The notes below the pieces were generated by a model, which was not told the origin of the DNA, did no database searches, and saw nothing but the letters and a program-made list of their open reading frames with translations. This document shows, piece by piece, positions 10,383 to 19,847 of a DNA stretch of 64,000 bases. The position numbers were made by a program, and so were the translations under genes. The DNA is from Nitzschia sp. pyKryTriq1 (taxonomy: Eukaryota > Bacillariophyta > Bacillariophyceae > Bacillariales > Bacillariaceae), in NCBI GenBank assembly GCA_956465555.1, contig OY101121.1, positions 1,698,722-1,762,721 of the forward strand, in the 5' to 3' direction. Numbering within the stretch: position 1 is the first letter of the stretch; the number at the start of each line of letters is the position of its first letter.

Positions 10383-11885
10383 ATGAGAATCCAATTATCT
10401 GCCGTTGCAATGGCATCTGCCTTTGCGCTGTCAGAGGCTACGCACGAACTCGTCAAGGACATCTACCCAGGAGAAACTTCCTCCAGTCCCATCGGTCTGA
10501 CCTTGTTTGATGGCAAGGCGTATTTTGCCGCCACCGGTGAGGATACTGGTGTAGAGATCTACGTTTCTGATGGTCAAACTGAAGGCACCAAGATGCTCAA
10601 GGATATCAACCCTGGTTCGGGAGGTTCGAACCCGAGCGCTTTTGCTGAGTTCGATGACAAGCTCTTCTTCCGCGCAGACGACGGAACCAATGGAGCAGAA
10701 TTGTGGGTCACAGACGGCACAGAGGCTGGGACCCAACTCTTCCTCGACATCAATGACGGTGCCGAATCCTCTAACCCGCATGATTTCGTCGTGATTGGGA
10801 ACAAAATGGTCTTTGTGGCCACTACCCCTGACGAAGGTGAGGAACTTTGGGTCACTGATGGAACTGTGTCAGGCACCAAGCTGCTTGAGGACATTCAAGA
10901 AGGACCCAACGGTTCGAGCTTGCATCTCCGACCCGAGTACTTGATTGGCGATGATACATTGGTCTTCCCCGCCGACGATGGTCAAAACGGTCAATCGCTT
11001 TTCAGTACCGACGGTACCCGTACCACCTTCCTTAAGGATGTCAGCATTGGGGATACCCTAGAGACCCTCTCCATCGCTCGCCCTAAGGATAGCGTGGTCG
11101 ATGAAGTCTTTTTCGCGGTTGGTAGTGAGTTGTGGGTTACTGATGGAACCACATCGGGCACTACGCTTGTACAAGACGGGGTGGAGGTTGGCGGCCCCTC
11201 CCGTATCTCGTCTTATACTCTTGGGGGCAATACGCTTTTCTTTGGCAGGAAAACTGGTGAAAGTGGTGATAACTTGTGGGAGACACGAGGAACTTCATCA
11301 AGCACGAGAATCATCGCTTCTGGGTTGGAATCCCCGGAGACAGAGGTCAGCCGTGGCGCTTCTTCTGTGTACGGTCTCGGATTCGGTCCTGAAATCAACG
11401 GTAAAATGGCGTTGATTACAGATAACGGTATTGGTACGAACCTTTGGGTTACCGATGGCAGTGACATTGAACCGCTTGTGGAGTCCACTTTTGACTGGGT
11501 GCTTGACGTGAAGCTCTCAGAAAATGGAGACCAGGCTCTGTTTTATATCAAGAACGGCACCGCACTGGAATTGTGGGCATCGGACTATACGTCAAAGAAT
11601 ACTCAGTTGCTGACATCTTTCCCCGATGGCGTTACAAGCAGCGCGGGATATTCGCTAACGCTGGATGACAAGATCGCCCTGTTTACCGTCGCTACCGCTG
11701 AGTATGGAGTCGAGCTATGGAAAATTGAGTATCCTGAGATAGACTCGGCCCCATCTAGGTCACCCACAAGACGTCCAACACGAAGTCCAACAAGGGCACC
11801 AACGATTGACACTGCAGCTGCGCCTATGGCGTCACTTGGTTTGGTGGCTATGTTGGTGTCTGCCGCGAGTGCGCTCCTCTTGTAA
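10383..11885 (+). CDS. Secreted ELWVTDGT-repeat protein, possibly GPI-anchored
   Basis: This 500-residue single-exon protein starts with a signal peptide (IQLSAVAMASAFALSEA). The body is a tandem array of about eight to nine repeats centred on ELWVTDGT (variants EIYVSDGQ, NLWETRGT, NLWVTDGS, ELWASDYT), each followed by a GTxLLxDI-like strand and spaced roughly 45-55 residues. Such repeats are known from bacterial and algal surface proteins and are expected to fold as a beta-propeller-like structure. A linker with PTRxPT repeats (SRSPTRRPTRSPTRAPT), common in diatom extracellular proteins and probably glycosylated, precedes a C-terminal hydrophobic segment ending ALLL. That end suits either a GPI attachment signal or a membrane anchor. 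It is probably a cell-surface or frustule-associated protein; function unknown. Confidence 0.85.
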   Translation: MRIQLSAVAMASAFALSEATHELVKDIYPGETSSSPIGLTLFDGKAYFAATGEDTGVEIYVSDGQTEGTKMLKDINPGSGGSNPSAFAEFDDKLFFRADDGTNGAELWVTDGTEAGTQLFLDINDGAESSNPHDFVVIGNKMVFVATTPDEGEELWVTDGTVSGTKLLEDIQEGPNGSSLHLRPEYLIGDDTLVFPADDGQNGQSLFSTDGTRTTFLKDVSIGDTLETLSIARPKDSVVDEVFFAVGSELWVTDGTTSGTTLVQDGVEVGGPSRISSYTLGGNTLFFGRKTGESGDNLWETRGTSSSTRIIASGLESPETEVSRGASSVYGLGFGPEINGKMALITDNGIGTNLWVTDGSDIEPLVESTFDWVLDVKLSENGDQALFYIKNGTALELWASDYTSKNTQLLTSFPDGVTSSAGYSLTLDDKIALFTVATAEYGVELWKIEYPEIDSAPSRSPTRRPTRSPTRAPTIDTAAAPMASLGLVAMLVSAASALLL

Positions 11886-12065
11886 ATGTGTATCTGATAT
11901 CATCGTGTTAGGGGAAGCAACCCAAATCTATATTCTGTAATTCCATTCGTGAAAATTAAAAGCAAAGCATAAACGCATATACATATACTATAAACAAAAA
12001 AATACTGTATCGCAGTGGCTAGCTATATGCGCTAAAATGGGATGACGAGAAAGAACTTGAAACTA

Positions 12066-14494
12066 CTAATTCTTAACTTTGCCGGCGAACACCTCTTCCA
12101 ATGCTGTTGACGTCTTTTCCGCATAAAATCGTACATCTCTGTCGGGATCGTCGAGAAGTAACGACAGAATTGGGTGGATTTGTTGTTCAAATACAGAGGG
12201 GCCGCAAACTTTTGCAATGTCCTCCAATTCCTTTGCCACGTTAAATCGAATATTAGGAACCTTTACGAAAAAAATCGGAAGAGTGAGGTACAGAATGGGA
12301 TGAAAAAACTACAAATTGCTGCGACCTGAAAATGTACTCACACTGTCGGTTGCCATGTCTAGAACCATTGGCAGCACTTCAGTCGTGGCGATTGCTGGTT
12401 CCATTTCGACAGCCATTCTTGAACATGCTTGGACTGCCGTCAGCCGCCGTAAATAGGATGGATGGAGCCGGATTTCTTCAATGGAAGGCATTAAATACCG
12501 GCAGGCCCATTCGCTACCAAACAGCGCCGTGAGATCTTTCAAAACTTGAGCAGCCGCTGCTCGAATCGTGGAGATGTCGTCCCCCAGCCATCCAACACAT
12601 ACTGCTGCTAGCCTCTCCGTAAAGAAATCAATCCCCAACTGTCTGGCAAGCAAAGGTATATGTTGGATGATGGCAAGCCGAATTCGCCATTTTCCGTCTT
12701 GCGCCAAATCCAAAATCGCAGGTAAAAGTGACTGAGACAGCAAATCCACTCCGATCACTTCATTCAAGGCCTCGAGGGAAGAAATCAGATTCAGACGGAC
12801 TTCAGAAGCAGCATCACGTAACAGCAACAGGACAGGCGGTACCAAATGATTGATAGTAGCATCCCTACCGAGAATAGGCGCCAACTCTGTTGCCACCATC
12901 GCCAGCGCTGCCCGTACATGTTCGCTGTCATCTTCCGTTAGTGACGTGACTCGTTTGACTAGACGCTCAGCAGCAGTGACTCGAGGACCGTTGTAGTTTG
13001 TCATTTCTGCTTCAGTTGGTTGCCGTCCCCCTACCGGTGGTGCGGGCACTTTTGCTGGGCACCCATTCGCCACCAGCGCCAAATTGAAAGTTGCCGCCGT
13101 TCTTACTTCGGCCTCAGGATCCTGCAGCAACTTTTCGTAGGCTGGTATAAGTGAATCCATGACATTAGGAAGCGAATTGTACGCAGTGATGACATCTGCG
13201 AATTTTGCTGCCGCCGTCCACCTCACTCTCCAAGAACGATCATCAATAGTGGCCACGATCAGTGGCAATAGCCGTTGCACCAATACCAACTCTGATTCTG
13301 TCAAGCTCCCTTGACTTGCCAGATTTCCCATCACGCGACCAAATGCGACACAGTTCTCGGTGGTTTGCAACCGTACGGAATCCTTTGGGGAGAAAGTCAA
13401 AGTTAGTGAGTTATCCTAAAATAACTTCAAGCAAGCAAGAGCGGGAGCGAACTTACCGGTTGCTCGTTCGAAGCGAGTTCCTCATAAAGGGGAATAAGGA
13501 GAGATGTAACGATACCGCCTTCCTCCAAGGACTGTCTTCCGACCGCCGTCACAGCATTTTCAACCATCTTTCCAAGATATTGCGCTGCCACCCGTCGCAC
13601 CATTGGAGTATCGTCCTGACATAGATGAGCAAACAGCTGCAAAAGTTCCTCCTGTTGTTCCTTTTTTAATTTCGGGTAGGCTAACGAAATCAACGCTGCC
13701 GAGGACATTCTAGCAGTAAACCATTCTTTTGTCGCTAAACGTGATAGCATGTTGGCGTACTGGTTCTGAAATGACTCTTGCGGTAACCTCTCTGATATAC
13801 TTTGAGCGCTGGCGGATGCGGCGTCTCGTACCGTATTCTCCTCTATTTCATTTTCAAACAACGTAGGTAAGGTGGTCAGTCAGCTATTTATTGGTATCGT
13901 TGTCTTTGACTTGCCCAGAATATGGACGCGTTGCATGCATGCATAAAGTTCTGGTAGGTACGTACCGACTGTCAGTAATAACTCGAGCGGTGGCAGCAAA
14001 TGATGGGCATGAGCTTCCCCACCGACGTGATCATACATTTTTCCAAGAGAACTCGCCATGGCTAGCAAAACTTCATCTTCATCGTCAATTCCTTCAGCTA
14101 AAAATGGTAGCAACTCCTGTCATCGATTGATTGGGTGAGATAGGTAAATTAACAGATAAACAGATATGGCCACCATCCGGCAGGCCTTGTAGGCCTAGAC
14201 TACAGCACCTACTGTCTGTAGATACACACTCACATCTCGGGTACGCTCTTCTCCCAACACGGAAGCCACTGATTCTAGTCGATTCGCAGCTGCCACTCGT
14301 AGTGCGACATCGTCTCCCCGAAGCATATCAATGGCTTGTCGGGCCTCTTCTTCCTTGGAAATCTCGCTGCCTGGAACCGCTGAAGTGAAGCCACCGGTGG
14401 ACCCCGTCGCGCCAGTCATTGGAACGATGCCTCTGGTAGACTCTCTCGGTCCATCGTCGATGGGGTCAATATCCATAGGTCCTGAACTATCCAT
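12066..14494 (-). CDS. PP2A scaffold subunit A (PR65), HEAT repeats
   Basis: Five exons on the minus strand (14494-14234, 14116-13966, 13842-13457, 13382-12342, 12260-12066) join in frame and give about 677 residues. The protein follows the PR65 family closely from '[28 protein letters not shown]' through the HEAT repeats. Family landmarks include [43 protein letters not shown] and [22 protein letters not shown]65 is the scaffold that binds the catalytic C subunit and a variable B subunit of the cytosolic and nuclear phosphatase. The N-terminus is extended by about 45 mostly Asp/Gly/Thr-rich residues relative to animal homologues. All introns have GT-AG borders and are 74-123 nt. The frame is open upstream to 14530 but the first ATG is at 14494. 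Confidence 0.93.
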
Positions 14495-15419
14495 TGTCCT
14501 TGTATGTACCAGTACTGGTACTTGTCTCACGTATACAGTATCGGCTATGAGTTAGGGCGAAAGTCCGTCTTCTCAATGACACCGATATTATACGAATGCT
14601 GCTCTTTGTTGTTGCGATCAGGGGGTTCATGGTTCATGGTTGTTTGTTGCTTGTTCCTTTGCGTCTTGCTTATTTGCGGCAACGCACGCGCGGGCACGCC
14701 GATGAATTTCGTTGTGCGCCAAGCGCGCGGGAAGCATTTCGAAATTTTGTTGGTGACAATGGAGTGACGGACAGGCGATGTTATTGAATCCAATCAATCC
14801 TCTCTCCACTGCAAGCACAGCAAGCTACTGCTACTACCGGTAGTAGTCTACTCTCTCTCTACTAGTAGTAGTAGAGAGAGTGAGTACTACTACTAGGTAG
14901 AGAGCACTCGTAGAGAGTACACGTAGGAGAGAGAAGCCAAAAGCAAGGAAGAAATTTCAATCGAATGAAGTATTCGTATGTACTGTATGATAGCTATGGT
15001 AGACTATGGTACGAATGCATTACGTTACGTTACTACAACTCCTCATCTACTACTGTACTACGAGTACAGTACCGTGCTGTACCTGCATATGTTTGCCATC
15101 TGGTTTTTAGTAGCAGAGTGAAAGAAGTTTCGTCTGAAAAATAGTGATGCTAGTCGCGTTGGTAGGAAGAGCGGCTGGTGCTTTGTTTCAAATCGAGTAG
15201 TGGGCAGAGAGATTCAAAGGATGATGATGATGATGATGATGATGGAGCCTTGCTTGAAGCACGTTGTCAGCTGCTCGGAAGAAGAAAGAGTGCAAGACCA
15301 CAGATGGAAAAGGCGTCGGGCAGCATTATTTGTGGTGATGTGGGATTTCGTGGAACAAGACTGAGCCTGACCACGATGGGTGAATATGCGGTGGTATACC
15401 GATAGGCGGATTTACAATC
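14495..15419. other. Spacer with TAG/CTCT and GTAC repeats and a (GAT)n tract
   Basis: This stretch has no supported gene. About 14825-14930 is an inverted arrangement of (tag)n/(cta)n and (ct)n/(ag)n runs around accggt. About 14970-15085 is rich in gtac words. A (GAT)8-type microsatellite lies at about 15219-15244. The short plus-strand frame at 15178-15405 runs through that microsatellite and is not convincing. Confidence 0.4.
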
Positions 15420-16706
15420 TCATTGAAATGCATCTTCAATGTCGTCGAAAGGATCATCATCCATATCTTCCTTTCCACCAATCCCGATCCCATCCTCTTC
15501 TTCATCCTCGTCATCCGCTTCTTCAACGTCGATCTCTTGGAGCGTAAACGTGCCCATCGAGTTTACCTTGTTGGCCTGCCTCCAATCTGAACCATGGTAA
15601 AACTCTCCTTCCACGAAAAGAGTAGTTTGATTATTTTTGTTCTCATATGCTTGAATACGTCCAATGTAGCCTCTTCTATCGTCGTGTGAAAGCAGACGCC
15701 CTTCCGAATAAACAGACCCGGGAGCAGATCGGCCGGTGCCAAACAAGGAAACCCGAAGCCAAAGGCGATCTCCTTCTTCTCCAGTGATACCATAACGGCC
15801 TCTCAGGATCTTTTCTGTGCATATTGCCGAAAACGTATTGTTGGGATGGAAAGAAAACTGTTGGACCCTTATATCCACCATCGCTTTTTCTTCGTCGTAG
15901 CGAGTATCTAGTTTGGCAAATGTTGGATTCACGGGATGTGTTGCTGCAGTTAGATAAAAGGTGCGGTTGTGAAAGTCGTTTTGGTGGAACTTTGGTTCGG
16001 GCTTTGGTGGGGCTTCACGTTCTTGCTTTAAACGAGCGTTGAGGTTGCCGAGGACCTGATTCATGTAGAAGGTGCCGATATTGGACTGCTTGAATAGCAT
16101 TGGCTCGTCAAAGAAGGCCTTGTGCTTCTTGGGATACATAAATTTGCCAATCGACACTTGACCTTCCGGAATGGACAAGTGCACGTCGACGTTATTATTT
16201 TCTTCTTGAAGAGTTGGAGTGGAGGGTGAACTATTCTTTTCCGGAATTTGTTGCTCATCGTCATTGCCCATAGCTGAGGATGCATCATCATCTGTCGCAA
16301 GACATGCACTCACTTGAATATCAAGCTTTCCCATCAAAAGTGTATCGTGAACCTTGGAAGAATTTGTATTTTCAGGTCGATCGGCAGCCAAAATGAGAGT
16401 TTTATCTCGATACTCCCAGCAACCTCCTCGACCCAAGATGCCATGCAAGTCGTCCAGTGGTGCATTCTCCGTGGGAACCGTGGTGTATGGATCAAAGGTT
16501 CCGTCGTCATTTAATCTAAGGATGACTTCTTCATCGTCATTTTTTGTCTTCGATTCAGACGACGATGGAAGGTTCAAGTTCGGCTTTGAAAGTTTCCATA
16601 TCCCACACATATCTTGTCGTTTCAGAATTGGCGTGTACCCCACGACGGTGCAGAGAACCAAGAAGACCTGTGCAAGCCTTATGATGATTCCCAAGGCTGT
16701 CATCAT
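15420..16706 (-). CDS. Secreted or plastid protein of unknown family
   Basis: About 428 residues from the ATG-ATG at 16706; the frame is open to 16763 but without an earlier ATG. The N-terminus (MMTALGIIIRLAQVFLVLCTVVGY) is a strong signal peptide. A region with CGIWKLSKPN follows, then an acidic linker, then segments that look like beta-strands (DIRVQQFSFHPNNTFSAICTEKILRGRYGI, QTTLFVEGEFYHGSDW). The C-terminus is extremely acidic (EEADDEDEEEDG). The pattern of a leading WKL and repeated short strands could suit a lipocalin- or beta-barrel-like fold, but that is speculation. I do not recognise the family. Confidence 0.75.
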   Translation of the reverse strand: MMTALGIIIRLAQVFLVLCTVVGYTPILKRQDMCGIWKLSKPNLNLPSSSESKTKNDDEEVILRLNDDGTFDPYTTVPTENAPLDDLHGILGRGGCWEYRDKTLILAADRPENTNSSKVHDTLLMGKLDIQVSACLATDDDASSAMGNDDEQQIPEKNSSPSTPTLQEENNNVDVHLSIPEGQVSIGKFMYPKKHKAFFDEPMLFKQSNIGTFYMNQVLGNLNARLKQEREAPPKPEPKFHQNDFHNRTFYLTAATHPVNPTFAKLDTRYDEEKAMVDIRVQQFSFHPNNTFSAICTEKILRGRYGITGEEGDRLWLRVSLFGTGRSAPGSVYSEGRLLSHDDRRGYIGRIQAYENKNNQTTLFVEGEFYHGSDWRQANKVNSMGTFTLQEIDVEEADDEDEEEDGIGIGGKEDMDDDPFDDIEDAFQ

Positions 16707-17159
16707 CGATCTGAAATAATGCGATTGACACAACAAGAAAGACGGGTGTGTATGTGATGTCAATCCTTGCCCTCATCTACCATATTCTGTCATTTTCGAA
16801 CAGCCGGCCTTCTTCGGAAGAAGGAAGAGGATTTTGGATCTTTCATCTTTGTGCTTTCATTGGTCATCGTGTTCGTGTCATCGTTGCGCTGTTTCGCACC
16901 TGTGGTCGCCTTTGAAAATTCGAAATTCGACTCGATTGACTCGATCATTTCCGGAAGTTCGAATGTACTGTAGCTCCACCTCTTCTCTACCGGTACTCAT
17001 ACTGTATATTCTCTAGTTTCATAGTCTAGTTCGGATGTACTTTGTGCTCGTAAGTGAATGAATCATCATCGGTTATGCTCCCGAGATGTACTGACTATCT
17101 GTTTGCATGCAGCATGCAGCACGTACGAACTTTAGAGTAGACTTTAGCCGCCCCACTTT
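16707..17159. other. Spacer between the unknown secreted gene and TIM21
   Basis: No coding sequence is supported. It holds a short TACCGGTA island near 16985-17010 and a gcatgcagcatgcagcac repeat near 17105-17120. The first 100 bases should contain the promoter of the minus-strand gene that starts at 16706. Confidence 0.4.
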
Positions 17160-17975
17160 CTAACTACTCTTGCCACTACCTCCCAGCAGTTGCTGCATAG
17201 CATTTGCCGTTTCCGTATTTCCTCCCGCCAAACGCTTTGCCGTCAAAGCAGCACGGTTATCCACTACCGTCATCACCCGACCGGTACGCTTGTCCTGGAC
17301 CAAAAGATAGACAAACTCTCCCGATGGCATCTCACTCGATACCTCAGCAAAGCAAAAGGCATTATTAAATTGGCCTTCCATGTTAAAACGAACCCGGGTT
17401 CGTTTCGATCCATCCTCTTCGTTCGTGTACTGGGTGTGTTCAATAAAATTCCGTCGACCTTCTCGATGCCCGCCGTGGTCTTTTCCATAAAACTTGAGCG
17501 AATCGCCGTACTGGCGCTTGACCATGGAGTCGTTGCGAATGCCGTCGCTCGCTTTACTAAACACCGTATTGGGACTCATTTTGGTAGGGATCAGTTCCTT
17601 GGCGATGTAATAGCCACAAACGAGCGCGAATCCAAGGATGCCTGCCCACATACCCAGACGCGACGCCGCCACCACTTTCTGACCGGGTGTCAAGACAATT
17701 TCCTTGGTAGCATCATCATCACCAACATCGCCACCAGCGCCTTTTTTCGAAGATGATGATGATGATGATGACTCTTCCTTGCCACTACTCCCGCCTGGAC
17801 TACTGCTCAAGGCACGGCTCCAGTGTGCGTTGGGTCCAAAGCGAAGCTCTTGCGGTTGTTGCAGCCAAGATTTGCCAGCGGCGCTTGGAGCGAGCCGAAA
17901 TACCGAACGCCCGGTCGCGGCGACTGTGACTCGCGATCCTTGTCGAAGACTCAAATTGGCGGCAGAACGAAGCAT
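17160..17975 (-). CDS. TIM21: Mitochondrial inner-membrane translocase subunit Tim21
   Basis: About 271 residues from the ATG at 17975. That start gives an Arg/Ser-rich amphipathic presequence (MLRSAANLSLRQGSRVTV). A second ATG at 18056 is in frame but its extension is less presequence-like. After a low-complexity Ser/Lys linker come one transmembrane segment (WAGILGFALVCGYYIAKEL) and the Tim21 core domain. Family landmarks are SPNTVFSKASDGI, YGDSLKFYG, HREGRRNFIEHTQYTNEEDGSKRTRVRFNMEG and EVSSEMPSGEFVYLLVQDKRTGRV. Tim21 links the TIM23 presequence translocase to the TOM complex and the respiratory chain, with its domain in the intermembrane space. The tail after the core is Ala/Gly/Asn-rich. 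Confidence 0.9.
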   Translation of the reverse strand: MLRSAANLSLRQGSRVTVAATGRSVFRLAPSAAGKSWLQQPQELRFGPNAHWSRALSSSPGGSSGKEESSSSSSSSKKGAGGDVGDDDATKEIVLTPGQKVVAASRLGMWAGILGFALVCGYYIAKELIPTKMSPNTVFSKASDGIRNDSMVKRQYGDSLKFYGKDHGGHREGRRNFIEHTQYTNEEDGSKRTRVRFNMEGQFNNAFCFAEVSSEMPSGEFVYLLVQDKRTGRVMTVVDNRAALTAKRLAGGNTETANAMQQLLGGSGKSS

Positions 17976-18467
17976 GATTATGTTGTTGTTGGTTGCAATG
18001 CAAATTATTGGTAGATATGGTCGACAGTGGAAACAGTGGGTAGAATAGGTCGCCATCTGCTGTGCTTTCACGGTTCGCGGTTATTAATTTGGAACGGTCG
18101 ATCGCTGCCGCGGTGTGGTGGCGCGTCTTTGTCTCTACTGGCTATCATCGTCGGGCGGGCGGGTGGGTCTCGTGTCGCGTGCTCAATGGATGCCGGACAG
18201 GCTAAAATAGCTCGAGGCATCGTCTTCATCGAAGATCCAAATAGAAGGACGACGTGAATTCGCTACTGTGACGTCAGAGAATGGACCTCGCACAAAATAA
18301 AATATCATAGATCTCTATCTTCATGCGCGCGAGATATTCTTTTGTTATTGTGATGATGATGATGATGATGATGAGCATGTGGAATAATGTTGTGACGATG
18401 AATATTGATTGACTGTTCCCAACTAAAGAAACTCATGCTTCTCTCATACTTGCTCTATTAAGGTTGT
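17976..18467. other. Divergent spacer between TIM21 and the NAXE-like gene
   Basis: There is no supported coding region. It contains a (GAT)n tract at about 18350-18375 and a GGGCGGGCGGGTGGG G-rich run near 18150-18165, and it should hold the promoters of both flanking genes. Confidence 0.4.
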
Positions 18468-19817
18468 ATGATGGTGTCCTTGGGAAAGTCTGGTGCCTTG
18501 ATATTCTCCTTTTATCATTCCTCTACTCGTGCACTCCTGGCAGCTTCTTCTTCTTCGTCGAGAGGTTCGAATCTTTCTCAACAACGACGAGCGTTCTTGG
18601 CAGCTACCACTGGCTTGGTCACGGCAGCCTCCTTTTCGTTTCCGTACATTGTCTATGCACAAGCAGGACGTTGTGAAAATTCTCCTCCAGGATCCTCTAC
18701 GAGTACTTGTCGAAGCATGTCGTCCACTCAAGCATCATCACCATCACCATCGTCATCGTCATCATTCACAGGATACTTGAACGCAGCCGATGCAGCAGCG
18801 TTGGATGCCGAACTCATGTCCACTCCAGGATTTTCTCTTGAACAGCTCATGGAGCTGGCGGGCCTTAGTGTAGCCGAAGCTGTGTATCAAGTCTTGCCAC
18901 CACCACAACCATCACCATCAGCAGCCGAATCGGGAAACGGGGTACAGCCAAAGATTCTTTTGGTGTGTGGACCCGGAAATAATGGAGGTGATGGGCTCGT
19001 GGCAGCACGTCATTTAAAGTTTTTTGGGTACGACTGTGTCGTGGTCTATCCGAAGCAATCGAGCAAGCAGCATTTTGTGAATCTGGTCCAGCAGTGCAAA
19101 GATGTCGATGTGAGTGTCCTGGAGGAAATGCCGGCAGACTTGAATGAGTACGATGGAATCGTGGACGCTATTTTCGGATTTTCATTCAAGGGAGCACCCC
19201 GTGAGCCCTTTGCGACTGCCTTACAACAAATGATTGAGGCCCAACAAAAAGGAAAAGTAGCCGTTATTTCTGTAGATGTTCCTTCGGGATGGAATGTGGA
19301 TGAGGGGGATGTGGCCAATACTGGATTTGTTCCTGATGTGTTGGTGAGTCTAACGACCCCCAAAGAGTCGGCGCGAAGATTCCAAGGACGACACTTTGTA
19401 GGAGGAAGGTTCTTGCCACCCAAACTCGCAGAGAAATATCAAGTACAAATGCCTCCTTATCCAGGCGTCAGCCAGGTCATGGAAGTATCAAAAGCTAATG
19501 ATACAGGTGAGTCGTCGTCGTCTTCTGCTGAGCCAGGAAGGAGAGAAGTGCAACCAGCGGGCGGTCCCAGCGAGGCGATGGGCTGGGAGGCCGAGTACGC
19601 TGCTTATTTGCAGAATAAAGACCGCCAGCAACTAGAAAATGATACCGATACTGATCACGCCGTCTCTTCGCTTTCGGCCGTCCCTCAGCATGAAAATATT
19701 GAAGAGAATGAAACCTGGGAGCGACAGTATGCAGAGTATTGCGCGGAAAAGCAAATTCGACTCGCAAGAGAAGATGAAAAGCAAATTGAAGAAATGAAAA
19801 AAAACTATCATAGCTAG
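18468..19817 (+). CDS. NAXE: NAD(P)H-hydrate epimerase (YjeF_N) with extended ends
   Basis: The 449-residue protein contains a YjeF_N domain (about residues 100-340) that repairs damaged NAD(P)HX by epimerisation. Landmarks are LLVCGPGNNGGDGLVAARHL (nucleotide-binding loop), VDAIFGFSFKG and ISVDVPSGWNVDEGD. The N-terminus is long: a Ser-rich presequence, then QQRRAFLAATTGLVTAASF followed by a hydrophobic run and a Gln-Ala site. This resembles a twin-arginine thylakoid signal or an inner-membrane sorting signal. The C-terminus carries about 110 extra residues with two related blocks, WEAEYAAYLQNKDRQ and WERQYAEYCAEKQIR. In plants the C-terminal partner domain is a PNPO oxidase; it is absent here. 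The gene converges on the LRR gene with 30 bp between stop codons. Confidence 0.87.
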   Translation: MMVSLGKSGALIFSFYHSSTRALLAASSSSSRGSNLSQQRRAFLAATTGLVTAASFSFPYIVYAQAGRCENSPPGSSTSTCRSMSSTQASSPSPSSSSSFTGYLNAADAAALDAELMSTPGFSLEQLMELAGLSVAEAVYQVLPPPQPSPSAAESGNGVQPKILLVCGPGNNGGDGLVAARHLKFFGYDCVVVYPKQSSKQHFVNLVQQCKDVDVSVLEEMPADLNEYDGIVDAIFGFSFKGAPREPFATALQQMIEAQQKGKVAVISVDVPSGWNVDEGDVANTGFVPDVLVSLTTPKESARRFQGRHFVGGRFLPPKLAEKYQVQMPPYPGVSQVMEVSKANDTGESSSSSAEPGRREVQPAGGPSEAMGWEAEYAAYLQNKDRQQLENDTDTDHAVSSLSAVPQHENIEENETWERQYAEYCAEKQIRLAREDEKQIEEMKKNYHS

Positions 19818-19847
19818 CAAATTTTAATACTCCTAGAGTAGCGACGG

